A DNA stretch of 64,000 nucleotides from Limonium bicolor. Taxonomy: Eukaryota > Streptophyta > Magnoliopsida > Caryophyllales > Plumbaginaceae. Every line of letters begins with the position of its first letter. Positions within the stretch are counted from its first letter, which is position 1. The stretch lies in NCBI GenBank assembly GCA_023374045.1, contig CM041782.1:185026925-185090924 (forward strand), given 5' to 3'. This document shows positions 1 to 10,401 of this stretch, one piece after another. A program made the translations under genes and the position numbers. The notes beneath the pieces are model-generated. The model did no database searches, was not told where the DNA came from, and saw only the letters and a list, made by a program, of their open reading frames with translations.

Positions 1-663
1 GAGGAGAAAAGTGAGCTAATATAAGATATTTTGCTTTTATAAAGCAAATAGTAACTTCTTTACTTATCTCTTCTTTTCCTTTCTCATTTGATGACTCATG
101 TGGTGACTCCCCACATAAAAACCGGCCACCCTCCTAATATAAGGCTAACATGGTCTTTGGTTGACCAATTAATTGACTTATATTGATTAAAACTTAAACT
201 AGTCACTATTTGGCACTATTCACTAATCAGTGCACATATTTCTGAAATTTTTGGTTTCCCATTGATTTAGGCTTCCTAATGTGATACTAATTAGTACACA
301 TGTTGATTAAAGAGTAATGATGGACATTTAGCCACTCAAAACTCAATTCCAAGACAATTTCTCAAAAATGTGCTTTAAGACTTCTTAAAGCACATTTTGT
401 GTTTTAACTTGTTTTCAAGCTTGGTTTTCTTTGCTAATTGATTTAAAATGACCATTAGAATATTACTAAGGTCTTATCATGATATTTGGGTACTCACCCA
501 AGTCTCTCCAAGCTTAGAGCACGTTTTTGCCCTGATTGCCCTTAAGGCACTTTCTTGTGTTTTCCTTGGTTTAAATTGTCTACCAATCTTTCTAAGGCAT
601 ATTCTAGCCTTACTACATCATAATTTGATGTTCACTTAGCATACTTAGGTTTGGGGTATTTCA
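1..663 (-). mobile_element. LTR-A of the array (partial, U3 end only)
   Basis: This is the terminal 663 bp of an LTR whose remainder lies left of the window. It matches 9739-10401, 19554-20214 and 29457-30117. On the minus strand it begins TGAAATACCCC at 663, directly after the purine tract, so it is the 3' LTR of the first internal unit. It holds a perfect 16-bp palindrome at 365-398. A short reading frame at 448-639 recurs in the other LTR copies only because the whole LTR is duplicated. Confidence 0.88.
365..398. repeat. Perfect 16-bp palindrome in U3
   Basis: The arms aaaatgtgctttaaga and tcttaaagcacatttt are exact reverse complements separated by CT. The same palindrome occurs in the other array LTRs at 10103-10136, 19916-19949 and 29820-29853. 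It recurs with a 15-bp stem in the diverged relative at 32959-32992 and in degenerate form in the giant LARD at 39635-39668. It lies 265-298 nt inside the LTR start, upstream of the presumed promoter. Confidence 0.85.
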
Positions 664-700
664 ATCTACCCCCCTTAAAAGAACTTTGTCCCCAAAGTTC
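664..700 (-). promoter_or_regulatory. Polypurine tract with preceding stem-loop, unit 1
   Basis: On the minus strand the tract reads cttttaaggggggtagat and abuts the LTR start TGAAATAC. It would prime plus-strand DNA synthesis during reverse transcription. Directly before it, 681-700 forms an 8-bp stem (gaactttg / caaagttc) with a 4-nt loop. Equivalent tracts follow LTR-B (10402-10438) and LTR-C (20215-20251). Confidence 0.85.
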
Positions 701-1154
701 CCATGCATCTTTTCTTTTAGAATGCATGTCTTACCTCATTCCTTAGATCATATAGATCGTACTTATGTATACTTAATCTCATTGGATCATTGGATCCTCC
801 ACATTCTTATACTTAAATATCACACAACATGCTTAAGCATGTGTAGCACTCAAAATTCCTTTTGTTCCTTTTGATGATTAAAACATTCACATAATTTCCA
901 ACGTATTCTCCCATGTCACCGGTCCGTAGACAATGGCTCATTCGTCCTCGTCACCATGGGCTAGAATACAAAACACGCTGCTCTCCCCATGTCACCGGTC
1001 CGAAGACAAAGGCTCGTGCGTCCTCGACTTCATGGGCGAGACTCAGTAAAAAGGTAATCCTTTTTACGAGGTCATGTGAGGAATAATTCCTCTAATTAAA
1101 AATACAAGCAACTCCAATTTCATTTTTATCCCAAGGTCTCTATCCTTAGTGTGA

Positions 1155-1294
1155 TTTAATTGTGACCACTGGTAGGGAGTTTCAGGAATGATCCTACCCT
1201 GATGTGATCAGCATCAGTGTAGAACCAACCTTCCACTCCAATTTGTGTTCGGTTTCCCTGATCCCTAGAAAATCAAGTTCCACCTCCCACGTCA
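1155..1294 (-). other. Conserved non-coding block shared with the giant LARD
   Basis: Read on the minus strand, this block begins with gacgtgggaggtggaacttg. It matches 47054-47204 of the giant LARD over about 140-150 nt, with shared stretches including tgctgatcacatcaggg, and with substitutions and small indels between. It repeats in units 2 (about 10893-11033) and 3 (about 20700-20835). No common open frame spans both families, so it looks conserved as RNA or DNA rather than protein. Confidence 0.75.
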
Positions 1295-4200
1295 TTTTCA
1301 AACATCAGATAATTCACTAATGTCCAATTTTCTATCTTTTTAGTTCTTCTAATCATAATCAATACATCTCCAAAGTGTGAACTAAGTCCATCAAACATTC
1401 TCAATTCATCTCTTAGTAATTACCTCAAGACTTAAATTCCTACTAAATTCTATATCAGTCTCAAACCACATATCATTACTATATCCTTCCTCATGCTCAT
1501 ATCAAATAATATCCCATAGTGTTATCTTATTCTTATCTCACACATAGTCTCATATCGACTTATACCTCATATATTCCTTATTCCTTAAGTCTCCTTAATC
1601 CTCTTCCTTAATTCTCTTAACTTGTACTCACACCGGAGTTAACAAGATAGGTACTTAATATGTATGGTATTCACATCTTCTGTGTGCAATAACCATGGTT
1701 TATCTTAAAATGTTTATGTAAAACATATTCTCAAATTATTTTGTGCTATGCACACCGTAGTTTATGTACTCAGTACACAAACATACGCTAAGCGTTTTCG
1801 CTCTACCCCCCTTAAAATGGATTACGCCCACGTAATCAACATTATATCATCCTTGAACATAAATTCAAGATGTCTAATTCTTACCAAGCATTCTAGCTTC
1901 CAGGTTATCTATCTTACTTATAATTCGATCAGAAATGACTTAGTCTCTGTATCGGGGATTCTTAACGGTACTTATACCGTATTCTTAACTTAGTTTGGTC
2001 TAATCTCAAAGTAGTGGTCTGCTAGCTTTCGCTGCGCCACTCTGATGTTCTTAGGCTTAACTGCCTCACCTAGCTTTTGATAGCATTGTATATCCTTCTG
2101 CATCCTTACTGTTTAGGAATATTAGTCTCTCAATGGACACGTGTTATCTTTATATATACACGGCCTTGATGAGTTGTAACTCGTCTATCTATTCTCCTTG
2201 GAGATTTTATGCTCATACTCTTAGTATTTTCTCGAATGTCTAAATTGTTCTCCCCAACTGACCTTTGGTCTGAGGATGGTTCTTAGTTTGAAACTACTGT
2301 TTAGTGCATAATGCGCTTTACAGTCTTAATCTCTTACATCTTAAGACATGTCCAATGTCTGTACTTAATAATCCGTGCTTTTCGCACTTCATAGTCCTTA
2401 ATTACCTGTTCTCTGGTTCCTCTGTGTTGCTGGTTCAACTGAATTCTTCTCTTTGACTGTCTGTGGTAGTAGCTGTTCTTGTCTGATCTTGCGTCGTTGT
2501 CGGTGGTACGGAGTCGACTACTTCCCGTGTTCCTTACACCACTCGTTCACATGCATGGGGTACCTTACTGGTACATTACTACTTACCCAACTTACTCATA
2601 AATGAGCGTGTCAGGCCTGCAAGCCCCTGTGGGGTGCAGTCGTCCCACGTCTCGTTTTAGTAAACTCATAGTGTCCGTCACACGTTTAGCTATTGCTAAT
2701 TATGAAGTATTCTGTTGTCGATCCTCTTTCATCGTTCCATAATAACATTTATTGTTCTTCTTGAAGTTAATCAAGGGAAGTCCATTTACTGTGTTCTTGG
2801 TTATGGTATACTCCAGCTCCTTTCTGTATTCCGTCGTGATTCGGTCACTTAATATCTGAGGTCTCTTTCCGTAGAGCCTCTTATCATTTCTCATATTAGG
2901 AAAGCACTTCCAGTTCCTTAAGGAATGGGTAGTGTGCTTCCTGCGAAATCTTACCTCACCAGGTCCAGACTACTGGCATCACTGCTCAGTTCGTCTATCA
3001 TCTTATTTCCTCACTTATGCCGGTCTTAACTCATAAATCTAATTGCCTCAGTGTCAATATTTGACGGCTCATACATAATGGTCGCCTTACCGCGCACCAT
3101 GACTTAATCCACTTATCTAACTATTGTACTCACGACCACTACTACCGTGGTAGTTGGCCTTCACCATGTTGCCCATTAATGGTGCAACCTCTTATTCACC
3201 TATTCTAATGTCTTACCTTATACTCAATCCCTTCTTGGTGTAAACACACTGGGAGTTCTTTCATTCCGGTGTATGGCGGTTGCCGTACGGTGTTGTAAAA
3301 TAGTTAACTCTTGATGCAAAGACGTTCTGCTCCAATCTCAGATTCGTAAGTAGGCTAATGTCTTTCGCTTTCTTTCATCCTTAGTGATGTTGTCTACCAT
3401 ATAGTTTAACTGGTTACTGAAGAAGTCATCCACTGATTCACAAGCTCTTCTGAGCATTGCTTAATTGACGTGCCATAATGTGCAGTCACAATGTTTACCT
3501 CTAACAATCATTAATTCTTACATCCTGGGTGTTGGATATGAGGTCTATCTCTGCAACCTACCTTATTACTCAAGTGTATCTGGTATGTTCTAAAGTAATC
3601 TCAAGGTTCATGGTTCCCATTTCCTAAATAAAGTGTATTTCACCTCTAATAAGTGAAAGCCCTTTTGAGGGGTTCATTCCCACTCATGGCCTCACAACAA
3701 GGAGAGGTATCCCCACCCTAAAAGGCATGGTTCGTTCTCCGCTCCTGTCCTTAGCATTATCTCAATATTCTCATTGGTACCTTTTCTTGGTATTGTTTTT
3801 CCCAATCTAAATTATAGGTTTGGTAACCGTTCATATCTACGCATTGTAGTTCCCCATGGCTTAAATAAGCTCTCTTATAACTTACTGCGCCTCGGGCTCT
3901 GATGTGGTTAACATCCTTGGCTCGTAGGCTCCTAATGCTTAATGTCTCAGTTCATTATTTGCACTCTTACTCATCTGCAGGTCTTCCTTATGAGATTGTG
4001 GTTCTGGAACTTCATCCACCGTTAGGTTACATACTAAATGTAATATCGGGTTTCATGGTAAGTTGCTGCATCCTGCTTCCGGCTATGGAAGTTGTTCAGG
4101 TGTTCTGAGGTTACTTAATGTCTTTGACAATGCTGTCATTTTATTAGACCTTCGTCTTTTAATAGTCAAAGTTAGGTTCGTATTAGGCGTTTGCCTTAAG

Positions 4201-4924
4201 GTGTCCAAGTTGGATATAATCCTGTTATCTTATACTTCCATCTCAACGCTTCGTTCAACCTCTGTTGATTACGCCACCCCTTGATGATCAATCACACTTG
4301 GGTGTTAATGAGTTAGAACGAAAACAACAGTACTGCTGTCAATAATCAATTGTTCGGCTCGACTATGCCGCTCTGTGGGGTAGTAGTCTTGAGCTTTCCT
4401 TTTTCCAGGGTTGTACGACTTTAATTCTTAGTAGGTTATAGCTTATGTGTTCTTTATCCTTATTTCTGGGTTTCCAACATCTTCATTGAAGAATGTTGTT
4501 ATTGGTATCCTTAATGGTCACTCTGGGAGTCTTATCCCGTTTTCGTTGTAAGTCAATGCTTCAACAGTCTCAATAGTATCTTATAATACATCCTTGTATA
4601 TCATGCTTATATAGTGTTTTCGCTCGCGATACCGAGCAATCTCTTAGGTTTTCCCCTTGAAGTTTGAGATTGGTGTTTTACCATACTGTCGGTTGTTGTT
4701 GTAGTGGGTTATATCGTTGCTAGTATTATATGGTTCAGTATTTCATCTAAGCTCAGCTCCCTGCTGGCTGATGTGTCGGTTCATCTCATCATGGTCAGGC
4801 CATCGGGCCTTTCCAAGGTCTTATTTTCGGTTCTTATGGATTTACAATCCGGTATTAATATATGCTACAACTGTAGCGTTTCCTATTTCGCCTTGATGGC
4901 TTTTCGTGTGGCTTAACCGTGGTA

Positions 4925-4944
4925 GCACTTGCTATGGCAAGTGC
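4925..4944 (-). other. Stem-loop shared with the giant LARD, unit 1
   Basis: The 8-bp arms gcacttgc and gcaagtgc enclose a 4-nt loop. The element-sense context is tgcatggcgcacttgcca, about 0.93 kb downstream of the PBS. Copies are at 14672-14691 and 24476-24495. The giant LARD has tgcatggcgcgcttgcca at 46625-46642, where the changed stem base is matched by a change in the other arm. Confidence 0.75.
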
Positions 4945-5845
4945 GCCATGCAGGATGGGTTATTGGTACAGTACATCGGTAGCGACACCTCCTTCTAATT
5001 CCATGTAATTGGTAGTCCTCGGGACTCCTTCGATAATACCTTATTTGGATAACTAACCATCCGGCAGTTTCCTTGTCGTTTTGACAGTACTGTCGTCTAC
5101 CAGGGCGTTCCTCTTTCTGAGGGAATCCCTTAATATTTCCTTATGTCTTATTCCCACTCTTGTCTCCACACATTTGTTGTGGTTATTTGGTATAATTCTC
5201 CTTAGGCACTACATCGTAGTCCTTTTTCGGTATACAATTATATAGGTTTCCACTGTTGTCCGCGTTATGTCGGGCAGGTTTGCAACCTTCCTCATTGTAT
5301 GGGTTTGGAGTTCCCGTTTCTAACTGGACTTTCCAGTAGTCTCAATCCTCCTGCTTGGTATTATCCTGCTGTTATGCTCACTCGGACCGCTGTCCGGTAC
5401 TCATGCCTCTTATCATTTCCTATCTATTGCACCCGTAGTGCTTTGCCTTATCATTGGTATGGCGGGTTATTTCGACTGCGTAGCATGTCGACCCATGTTG
5501 CCGGTAATTACCGTTCCCTTACTGATAGCATTCCATAGGTAGCGCCTGTTTCTCAGCCACGCTCCATTAAAATTTCCCAGTTCTCCATAACGTGTACGAC
5601 AGTTGTTTCTCGTATGCTTACCGTTAGCTAACTGCAGATCGGGTTTCCCCGAGGAAGAGAAGACTTTCTTTCTCTGGCGTTTGTTCCACATATTTAGGGT
5701 TAGGGATGGAGGGCGGGCCTAGGTACTATGGATATCCAGTAAACACCGGGGAGTCCTGGCTAACGCACCTCTCACTCTATCTCTCACCCTTAACCCATAA
5801 CTCAATCTCAACCTCATCATTCTCCTAAGTTCGGTATTCTTGTCT

Positions 5846-5872
5846 TCAGAGCGTAACTACGCTCTGATACCA
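5846..5872 (-). promoter_or_regulatory. Primer-binding site with self-complementary hairpin, unit 1
   Basis: On the minus strand, tggtatcagagc at 5872-5861 is complementary to the 3' end of plant initiator tRNA-Met, four bases or fewer from the LTR end. Its 3' part lies in a perfect 10-bp inverted repeat (tcagagcgta / tacgctctga, 2-nt loop) at 5846-5867, so the RNA could fold the primer site onto itself. Confidence 0.85.
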
Positions 5873-6469
5873 TTTTGTAACACCCAACTCAATCCAAATG
5901 TGGTCTCGCAACTAACAGTATATATAAACATGTCGCAACGGAATCCTTACAATCCAGGGATTGCCACGGTTGACTAACAGAATATACCGAACATTAGTAA
6001 AACCTTAACCAATTACATAACCTTCTTACAACCCCCTCACATCTATACATCTTACTAACTCAGATTGCCATACGAGTGTACATGCACAACTCGTAGGCCA
6101 TACTAAACCCTTAACAGCTGTATCCTCTTTTACTCTTGCGACGACCGCCTGATGTTCACTGTGTAGTAAAAAGAAGCCCCCGAGGGGGTCAGCACGATGC
6201 TGGTACGATCCTCTCATGGCCCCCAAGCTAACGTGGCTACGACGACTAATTGTCGATAGCATGGAGGTCGATTAGATGCACAACATAATAGAAAGTGCAA
6301 GTAAACAACAACTCAGATATGAACAATCAAAGTTCACACACAATGAACGACTTAAATGCGTTCCCTTATTAGAGAGTTAGATATTTAACTCCTAAGTAAT
6401 GTTCTCTCTTAATCTTAGTCCATCCTTATCTTACCTCAAATCTGATTCTTATCTTAATCTTAGAAGAAA

Positions 6470-6715
6470 CAACATCCTTTAATAAGGAGTGGATGTAGCT
6501 TATCTTAATCTTAAATTACAAAACCATCCTTTACAAAGGAATGGTTGCAACTTATCTTACCTTACCTTAATCTTAATCTAATAATACGAATCATCTTTAA
6601 ACAGGAAGATTGTAACTTAACTTAATCTTAACTTAATAATAAAATCATCCTTTAAACAGGAATGATTGTAATGTAACTTAATCTTAATCTTAATCTCTAT
6701 ATACAAACCTTTCCT
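6470..6715. repeat. 58-bp tandem repeat near the LTR 3' side (LTR-B)
   Basis: About four degenerate units contain 'catcctttaaacaggaatg' followed by TTAATCTTAATCTT. LTR-C has about four units (16246-16490) and LTR-D about six (26036-26400), with a clear 58-bp spacing in LTR-D at 26164, 26222, 26280 and 26338. Confidence 0.8.
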
Positions 6716-7575
6716 GGAAGGGATTGGCGTATCTAATCGAACCTGGGATTTAGGTGATCCCACCGCACCATCTTAACGCCACCTACTCTGGACGGGAGTC
6801 CAGCGTAGCTGAGCCGGCAACCGGCCCTAGGCACAAGTCCGGAGACAAGTCCTTAAGCGGAAGTCGAATCTGCTATAGATACCGACTCCCTTTCCTTAGA
6901 TGCATGACCGGAGATCGGTCCCGGGTTTCCTCACTCAAGTTCCAGTTAGTAGTTAACTCAAGACCCTGTTTGTTGGTTAACCTCTTTCGGTTCATATCGT
7001 CCTCATTGGGGGGCGTTCCTTAGTCTCACTCAATTCCTTACTAAACATTGGTTAGTAAGTTCTCACGGTATGTTGTGTTAGTTTTCAAACATCACAACAA
7101 TAAACATATATATATATATATATTCCGGTTGCATGCTTATCTTGTGTTAGTGAGCACACAAAAACAATAGCACACAAGCCGAGGGACACCTCGTTAGCAA
7201 GCAGGTCACAAAGAAGAAACAACTGTACCGTTCACCGTTGGCCGTTCAGTTGCTTAATCTCTTCCGGAGTCCATTCCAAGCTAAAACATTCATTCAGTTT
7301 TAGGTTGTTAATCACTTAACTCAATTCAACTTACTTAGCTTGTTTAACTTACTTAATTACCTTACTTAACTCTTAATGATCCCAACCTAACACTTCTTAA
7401 GTCTTACCAACTTAATCTTACAACTTAACCTTACACTTTTAAGTTTATATTTAACTTAACTTAATCTCTTAAGTTCTTAGGGTCTCAATCATTACTAACC
7501 CTACCAAAGGCATACCTTATTACCCTTTGCCATTTTTAGAATTCAAAATTCTTTTTTTTTTCTAAGTGTTAAGGG

Positions 7576-7842
7576 TCGACCGACCCACCGACCGACCCAA
7601 CCCCTGGGTCGGTCATTACAGAAACTCTTCGTTTGAAACTCATCCGACCGACCCAAAGCTAACCGACCGACCAAACCCTCGGGTCGGTCCTCTGCCGAGA
7701 CATTTTCCTTCATAAATCTTGCCGACCCGAACCACGACGATCCAATCCTTATGGGTCGGTCTATTGCCGAGACATTTCTGCTGGGTTAGCAAGGTCCGAC
7801 CGACCCAGAACTGGGTCGGACCCTGGGTCGGTCCACTACAGA
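7576..7842. repeat. GGTCGG/CCGACC palindromic repeat cluster (LTR-B)
   Basis: More than a dozen copies of CCGACC or its complement GGTCGG occur here, mostly as gaccgaccca and tgggtcggtc in opposite orientations. The cluster is CpG-rich in an otherwise AT-rich LTR. Matching clusters lie at about 17370-17640 in LTR-C and 27277-27548 in LTR-D. Reading frames across it (rich in G-P-T) are a by-product of the repeat. Confidence 0.8.
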
Positions 7843-9770
7843 CCATCCTCTTAAATTGCCTCTTTCAATTCCAAACTTTTCCACAAGTGTCCTAATAGGT
7901 CCCACATCACCTTGGCACCTTAAACCCACCTTATAACCTCCTTTAAATACCTTAAATCATCCATCAAAATCCACCTTAGTCATTATGCATCTTCCTTGTA
8001 ATAATGCCAACTTCTTATAATGTTTTTCACTAGGTTTCTAGGTGGTGGTTCACACCTATTGTAACCTCTATGCCAAATGTTTTCTCATCACCATCACATC
8101 ATCTCCCAAGCATCTTTCACCATCTAAAACTCTTTCGAGCATTTACTAAGAGTTCCTTCACAAGCTTAAGCTTCCATACACCAACACCTTATTCCTTCCT
8201 AGTTGTTTACCAACATTTGTCTAAGTTCTAAATACTCAATTAATCTCTTGTAAATCCCCAAGGTAATGAATAAGTCAGTACCACTCATTCACTTTATCTT
8301 ACCCCTCTTCATCAAGACATCTCTAAAACTTCCTAGTACTTCCTTAGTCATTATATTCCCTTAGAACATATCTTAATCACCTTAAACATCATACCTTCTC
8401 CTTAAGCTTATGCTCAAGTCTTATATTCCTCATCTCATGACTTTGGTGTGTTCAATACACCCACCTAAACTCTAAATTCCTCATAGACCATTCTAGGTCA
8501 TTCTCATCCTTAAGAACTCCTTAGTTAACTCATTTCCACTCAAATTCTTCATAATGACTCCTAGTAAATCCTAGGTCATATTGATTCACCACCTTCACCT
8601 AAACACTTATTTTCTACTCAAATTTTCCATAGCTCCTCTAGTATATTCTCATGCCCAAATGCATTGTTTTTCTCACACAATAACCTCACACACACCAAGT
8701 CCTTTCTCATCACAATTCCTCATCCAAATCAACTTATTCACATCATACTCAATATATTGCAATAATCTTAAATTGCATAGCACTAAGGCTCTTAAATGAC
8801 ATGGCTCTTAGGCCCTTAAATGACTTAAACTTAAACACTGAATTTCCCACATATAAAAGCTTTCAACCTGCAAATACACCCATCAATCTCATAGTAATTA
8901 TAATGCTCTTAAAATCCACCTTAAACTTATATTACTAACCCATTCTCATTAGCTCCTTAATCACAAGTTCATAAGCTTGTTTAAGTTCTTTTTCCTTAGG
9001 TTACATAACCCAATACACAATGTAAGCTCTAAGCCACATTGGTATTTATCTAAAACTCATTCCTTAATCTTAAACCACCATTAGGTAAGCATTTTACCTT
9101 GTTTCCTCAAGCTTATCTCAATCTCCTCCTTAGACCTTCTTCTTGAATGAATATCGGCCACCACTCAAACTTCTCTTGCCAATGTTCTAATCAATAACCA
9201 ATGACTCATATGAGCACTAAACAATACACTAACCTTAAGGAATAAAAACCTAGGTTAGAAATGTGTTCTAAGGCATAAAAGTGGATGATTACCTTTGAAG
9301 TCTCAATGTAGACTTTGGCATTGAATGAAATAGGACATCCACTAGTCCTTGGTGAATAAATCAAGCTAGAACAAGGCATAAAAACAAGGCCCCATGAGTA
9401 GAAATTTTCGGCCATGTACAAGAGATGATGGAAACATGGTTTTTCTTACATTTTCTTTACCTTAAGAGAATGGAGAAGCCAATGAGCTCTTCAAACTTGA
9501 TTTTCCTCCATCAATGGAGTTTTCTCATGGCACCAAAATGGAGCTTTGAAAGATTTGAAAAGATAGGAAGATAGGTCTTGGCCTAACTAAGACAAATATG
9601 CAATTTGTTTTGGATTTGGAGCTTGGAGTTGTATTTGGCAAGTGATTGAAGATGGAGAACCATGGAGAGCAGCTCTCTCGGTTTTGGAACAGAGAGGAGA
9701 AGAAGAAACCGTGGGTGAAGAAGAAGAAATGAAGGAAAGAGGAGAAAAGTGAGCTAATATAAGATATTTT

Positions 9771-9781
9771 GCTTTTATAAA
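9771..9781 (-). promoter_or_regulatory. Candidate TATA box of the array LTR
   Basis: The minus strand reads tttataaaagc. It is followed downstream on that strand by a CT-rich leader that includes accgagagagctgctctcc. The giant LARD has a similar 'accgagagcagcagctc' after its own TATA, which supports this as the U3/R region. In LTR-D the equivalent site reads tttattaaagc. The evidence is sequence context only. Confidence 0.4.
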
Positions 9782-10401
9782 GCAAATAGTAACTTCTTTA
9801 CTTATCTCTTCTTTTCCTTTCTCATTTGATGACTCATGTGGTGACTCCCCACATAAAAACCGGCCACCCTCCTAATATAAGGCTAACATGGTCTTTGGTT
9901 GACCAATTAATTGACTTATATTGATTAAAACTTAAACTAGTCACTATTTGGCACTATTCACTAATCAGTGCACATATTTCTGAAATTTTTGGTTTCCCAT
10001 TGATTTAGGCTTCCTAATGTGATACTAATTAGTACACATGTTGATTAAAGAGTAATGATGGACATTTAGCCACTCAAAACTCAATTCCAAGACAATTTCT
10101 CAAAAATGTGCTTTAAGACTTCTTAAAGCACATTTTGTGTTTTAACTTGTTTTCAAGCTTGGTTTTCTTTGCTAATTGATTTAAAATGACCATTAGAATA
10201 TTACTAAGGTCTTATCATGATATTTGGGTACTCACCCAAGTCTCTCCAAGCTTAGAGCACGTTTTTGCCCTGATTGCCCTTAAGGCACTTTCTTGTGTTT
10301 TCCTTGGTTTAAATTGTCTACCAATCTTTCTAAGGCATATTCTAGCCTTACTACATCATAATTTGATGTTCACTTAGCATACTTAGGTTTGGGGTATTTC
10401 A

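Larger units (their letters stand above)
664..5875 (-). mobile_element. Non-coding internal region, unit 1
   Basis: This 5.2-kb region lies between PPT (664-681) and PBS (5861-5872). The longest open frames are under 100 codons, on both strands, and none resembles gag or pol. Visible sub-features are two diverged copies of a 'gtcaccggtccg' segment near 914 and 988, a block shared with the giant LARD at 1155-1294, and a strong hairpin at 4925-4944. Compared with units 2 and 3, the stretch from about 4320 onward has many single-base losses in homopolymers. The RNA appears to act only as a template that must borrow its proteins (inference). Confidence 0.85.
5876..10401 (-). mobile_element. LTR-B of the array
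   Basis: A 4526-bp LTR with TG...CA ends on both strands (TGTAACACC at the left, GGTATTTCA at the right). It is 5' LTR for unit 1 and 3' LTR for unit 2. From left to right it carries 58-bp tandem repeats (about 6470-6700), a short TA microsatellite near 7106, a GGTCGG/CCGACC-rich cluster (7576-7842), and a long CT/AT-rich tract. A candidate TATA box lies at 9771-9781 on the minus strand. Its PBS-side half up to about 8.3 kb has many indels relative to LTR-C. Confidence 0.88.

Noticed and set aside
448..639. Short frame of 63 codons repeated with the array LTRs
   Set aside because: It recurs only because the LTR is duplicated. It lies on the strand opposite to the element transcript, lacks any known motif, and shows no sign of constraint beyond its surroundings.
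3902..4284. Two overlapping frames (68 and 73 codons) identical in all three array units
   Set aside because: The units are nearly identical throughout this part, so identity is not evidence of selection. They are antisense to the element and unrecognised.
5016..5034. Possible match between the array 'gagtcccgaggact' and a giant LARD hairpin at 46908
   Set aside because: Stem sequence, loop and order relative to the shared hairpin differ, so homology is not supported.
7106..7122. TA microsatellite in the array LTRs
   Set aside because: A short simple repeat with no further structure; it varies slightly among LTR copies as expected.
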